A stretch of 61,488 nucleotides of DNA. Origin: DASQFQ01 sp038327685 (GTDB lineage Bacteria; Actinomycetota; Thermoleophilia; Solirubrobacterales; Solirubrobacteraceae). Each line of letters begins with the position of its first letter. The first letter of the stretch is position 1. Position numbers and translations under genes: made by a program. Location of the stretch: assembly GCA_038327685.1 (NCBI GenBank), contig JBBQLH010000010.1:1-61488 (forward strand), read 5' to 3'. Positions 60,781 through 61,488 of this stretch are shown piece by piece. Below the pieces are notes generated by a model that saw only the letters and a program-made list of their open reading frames with translations, had not been told where the DNA came from and did not search any database.

Positions 60781-61263
60781 ATGGCCAGCATCGTCCGTCT
60801 GTTAGCGGTACTCGGGAAGATCAATCCGGCGGTGTGGGACGCGATCATCCCGCACGGACCCCTCCTCTCGCTGGGTTCGGAGGTCGAGCTCAACCCCCAG
60901 CCGCTGCCGCCCAAGCATGAGCTCCTGCTCGCATCGGCGGCGGTCGCGCACGACATCGCGTTCGCGGCGGTCAGCGCCGAAGCCGCCGGCACCGACGCCT
61001 CACGGCTCGTGGCACGGGCGATCGACGACTGGTGCGGCACCCGGCCGCCCCACATCCCGATCCCGTGGCCCGGCCCCTGGCCGTTCCCATGGCCGCCCGA
61101 GCCCGAGCCGCACCCCGACTGGGACATCGGCGCGTCCCGCGTGGTCGGAGCGCTGAGCCTGGCCTCCGTCGCCTCCCGGCTGGAGGACGGCGACGCGCGC
61201 GACGCGTTGGCCAAGGGCGCCGAGCAACTGCTCGAGGCCGGCCTCGCGGAGTCGCGCTCCTAG
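60781..61263 (+). CDS. Unknown protein with LNPQPLPP and Pro/Trp-rich motifs
   Basis: The 160-aa protein starts at ATG 60781 after AAGGAG. The motif VELNPQPLPPKHELL lies near residue 38-52, and PIPWPGPWPFPWPPEPEPHP at about 97-116. Flanking helices (ASAAVAHDIAFAAVSAEAAG; ALAKGAEQLLEAGLAES) look regular. No signal peptide or membrane helix is clear. I have seen LNPQPLPP recur in bacterial proteins of unknown function but cannot assign a role. A strong hairpin follows the stop. Confidence 0.75.
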   Translation: MASIVRLLAVLGKINPAVWDAIIPHGPLLSLGSEVELNPQPLPPKHELLLASAAVAHDIAFAAVSAEAAGTDASRLVARAIDDWCGTRPPHIPIPWPGPWPFPWPPEPEPHPDWDIGASRVVGALSLASVASRLEDGDARDALAKGAEQLLEAGLAESRS

Positions 61264-61272
61264 ATCCACACT

Positions 61273-61296
61273 CGGGCCCGGCGCAAGCCGGGCCCG
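61273..61296. terminator. Strong hairpin after the Pro/Trp-rich gene
   Basis: A perfect 10-bp GC stem (CGGGCCCGGC / GCCGGGCCCG) closed by a GCAA tetraloop lies nine bases after the stop. A second hairpin (GGCCCCGCC-GCACG-GGCGGGGCC, 61307-61329) follows directly. Confidence 0.75.
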
Positions 61297-61448
61297 GTTG
61301 TCAGCGGGCCCCGCCGCACGGGCGGGGCCGGCCGACGCCGTGGCGGCCTAGCTGACGCGCCCAGGGACCTTCAGAACGCGGTGAGGGGGTAGGTCCGGGC
61401 CTGCCGAGAGGGTGTGGGTGTGAGCTCACGCCCTCAAGGAGGCCCGGA

Positions 61449-61488
61449 GTGCCGCACCATAGAGCCCGATTCACCGCGCGTGGACGTT
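61449..61488 (+). CDS. Start of a probable IS481-type transposase, cut by the window edge
   Basis: GTG 61449 follows AGGAGG and gives PHHRARFTARGR before the edge. This resembles the N-terminus of IS481-family transposases (H.NA.LT..GR). The preceding TGTGGGTGTGAGCTCACGCC stretch could hold a terminal inverted repeat. Only 13 codons are visible, so the call is tentative. Confidence 0.4.
   Translation, partial: MPHHRARFTARGR

Overview
The window is GC-rich with dense, strongly GC-biased coding. Its gene families suggest an actinobacterium of the Thermoleophilia/Solirubrobacterales type: a secreted Ig-like protein with a Thr-Pro linker, a PHA synthase operon, a DasR-type amino-sugar regulon, many ABC transporters and small lineage-specific proteins. 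The taxonomic placement is inferred from gene content and not tested.

Left part (1-12.7 kb): two stacked mobile elements at the tRNA-His gene. A 44-bp perfect direct repeat (1758-1801 and 12646-12689) is the 3' half of tRNA-His; the intact tRNA is at the right end. Between the repeats lies a 10.9-kb element. It has a leftward integrase/replication operon (tyrosine integrase, small AlpA/Xis-like HTH, Zn-finger protein, TOPRIM primase-helicase) and a leftward head module (portal, fused prohead protease-major capsid protein, small basic protein). A rightward packaging pair (large terminase, HNH nuclease) and a secreted Ig-like cargo protein complete it. No tail, lysis or obvious small terminase gene is visible. 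This is the architecture of a capsid-forming phage satellite (or a heavily reduced prophage) and is the most interesting object here. A second integrase (172-1623), carrying an inserted HTH, sits just outside and suggests an older island stacked in the same tRNA.

Middle (12.7-35.5 kb): chromosomal genes. In order: a lipase-like hydrolase, a secreted phosphoesterase, remnants of an M1 aminopeptidase and a BNR protein, a nitrilase, a PHA synthase/acyl-CoA ligase/acyl-CoA dehydrogenase operon, a two-component system, a RecQ helicase fused to a phosphoribosyltransferase domain, and a GIY-YIG protein. These are followed by an amino-sugar locus (NagA, GntR regulator, NanE, BcrAD-type kinase) divergent from a sugar ABC transporter. 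Two dre-like palindromes lie in that intergenic region.

35.5-41.7 kb: a decayed 6-kb segment bounded by a tRNA-Arg 3'-half copy on the left and intact tRNA-Arg(TCT) on the right. It holds a response-regulator fragment, a secreted BNR protein, a DivIVA-like protein, a nucleotidyltransferase and a 5'-truncated GH38 mannosidase.

Right part (41.7-61.5 kb): NrtR-like Nudix regulator, tRNA-Pro, a c-di-GMP-I riboswitch upstream of a secreted CAP protein, DUF1015, OsmC, a CoA-type Nudix hydrolase, a cysteine-less Rrf2 regulator beside a sulfate ABC operon, and a peptide-processing operon with two deletion-scarred ABC genes. Then come an SPFH/NAD-kinase-like pair behind a 27-bp palindrome, acyl-CoA and 3-hydroxyacyl-CoA dehydrogenases, a subtilisin, an unknown Pro/Trp-rich protein, and the start of a probable IS481-type transposase at the edge. 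Broken genes and deletion scars are unusually frequent between the intact operons.
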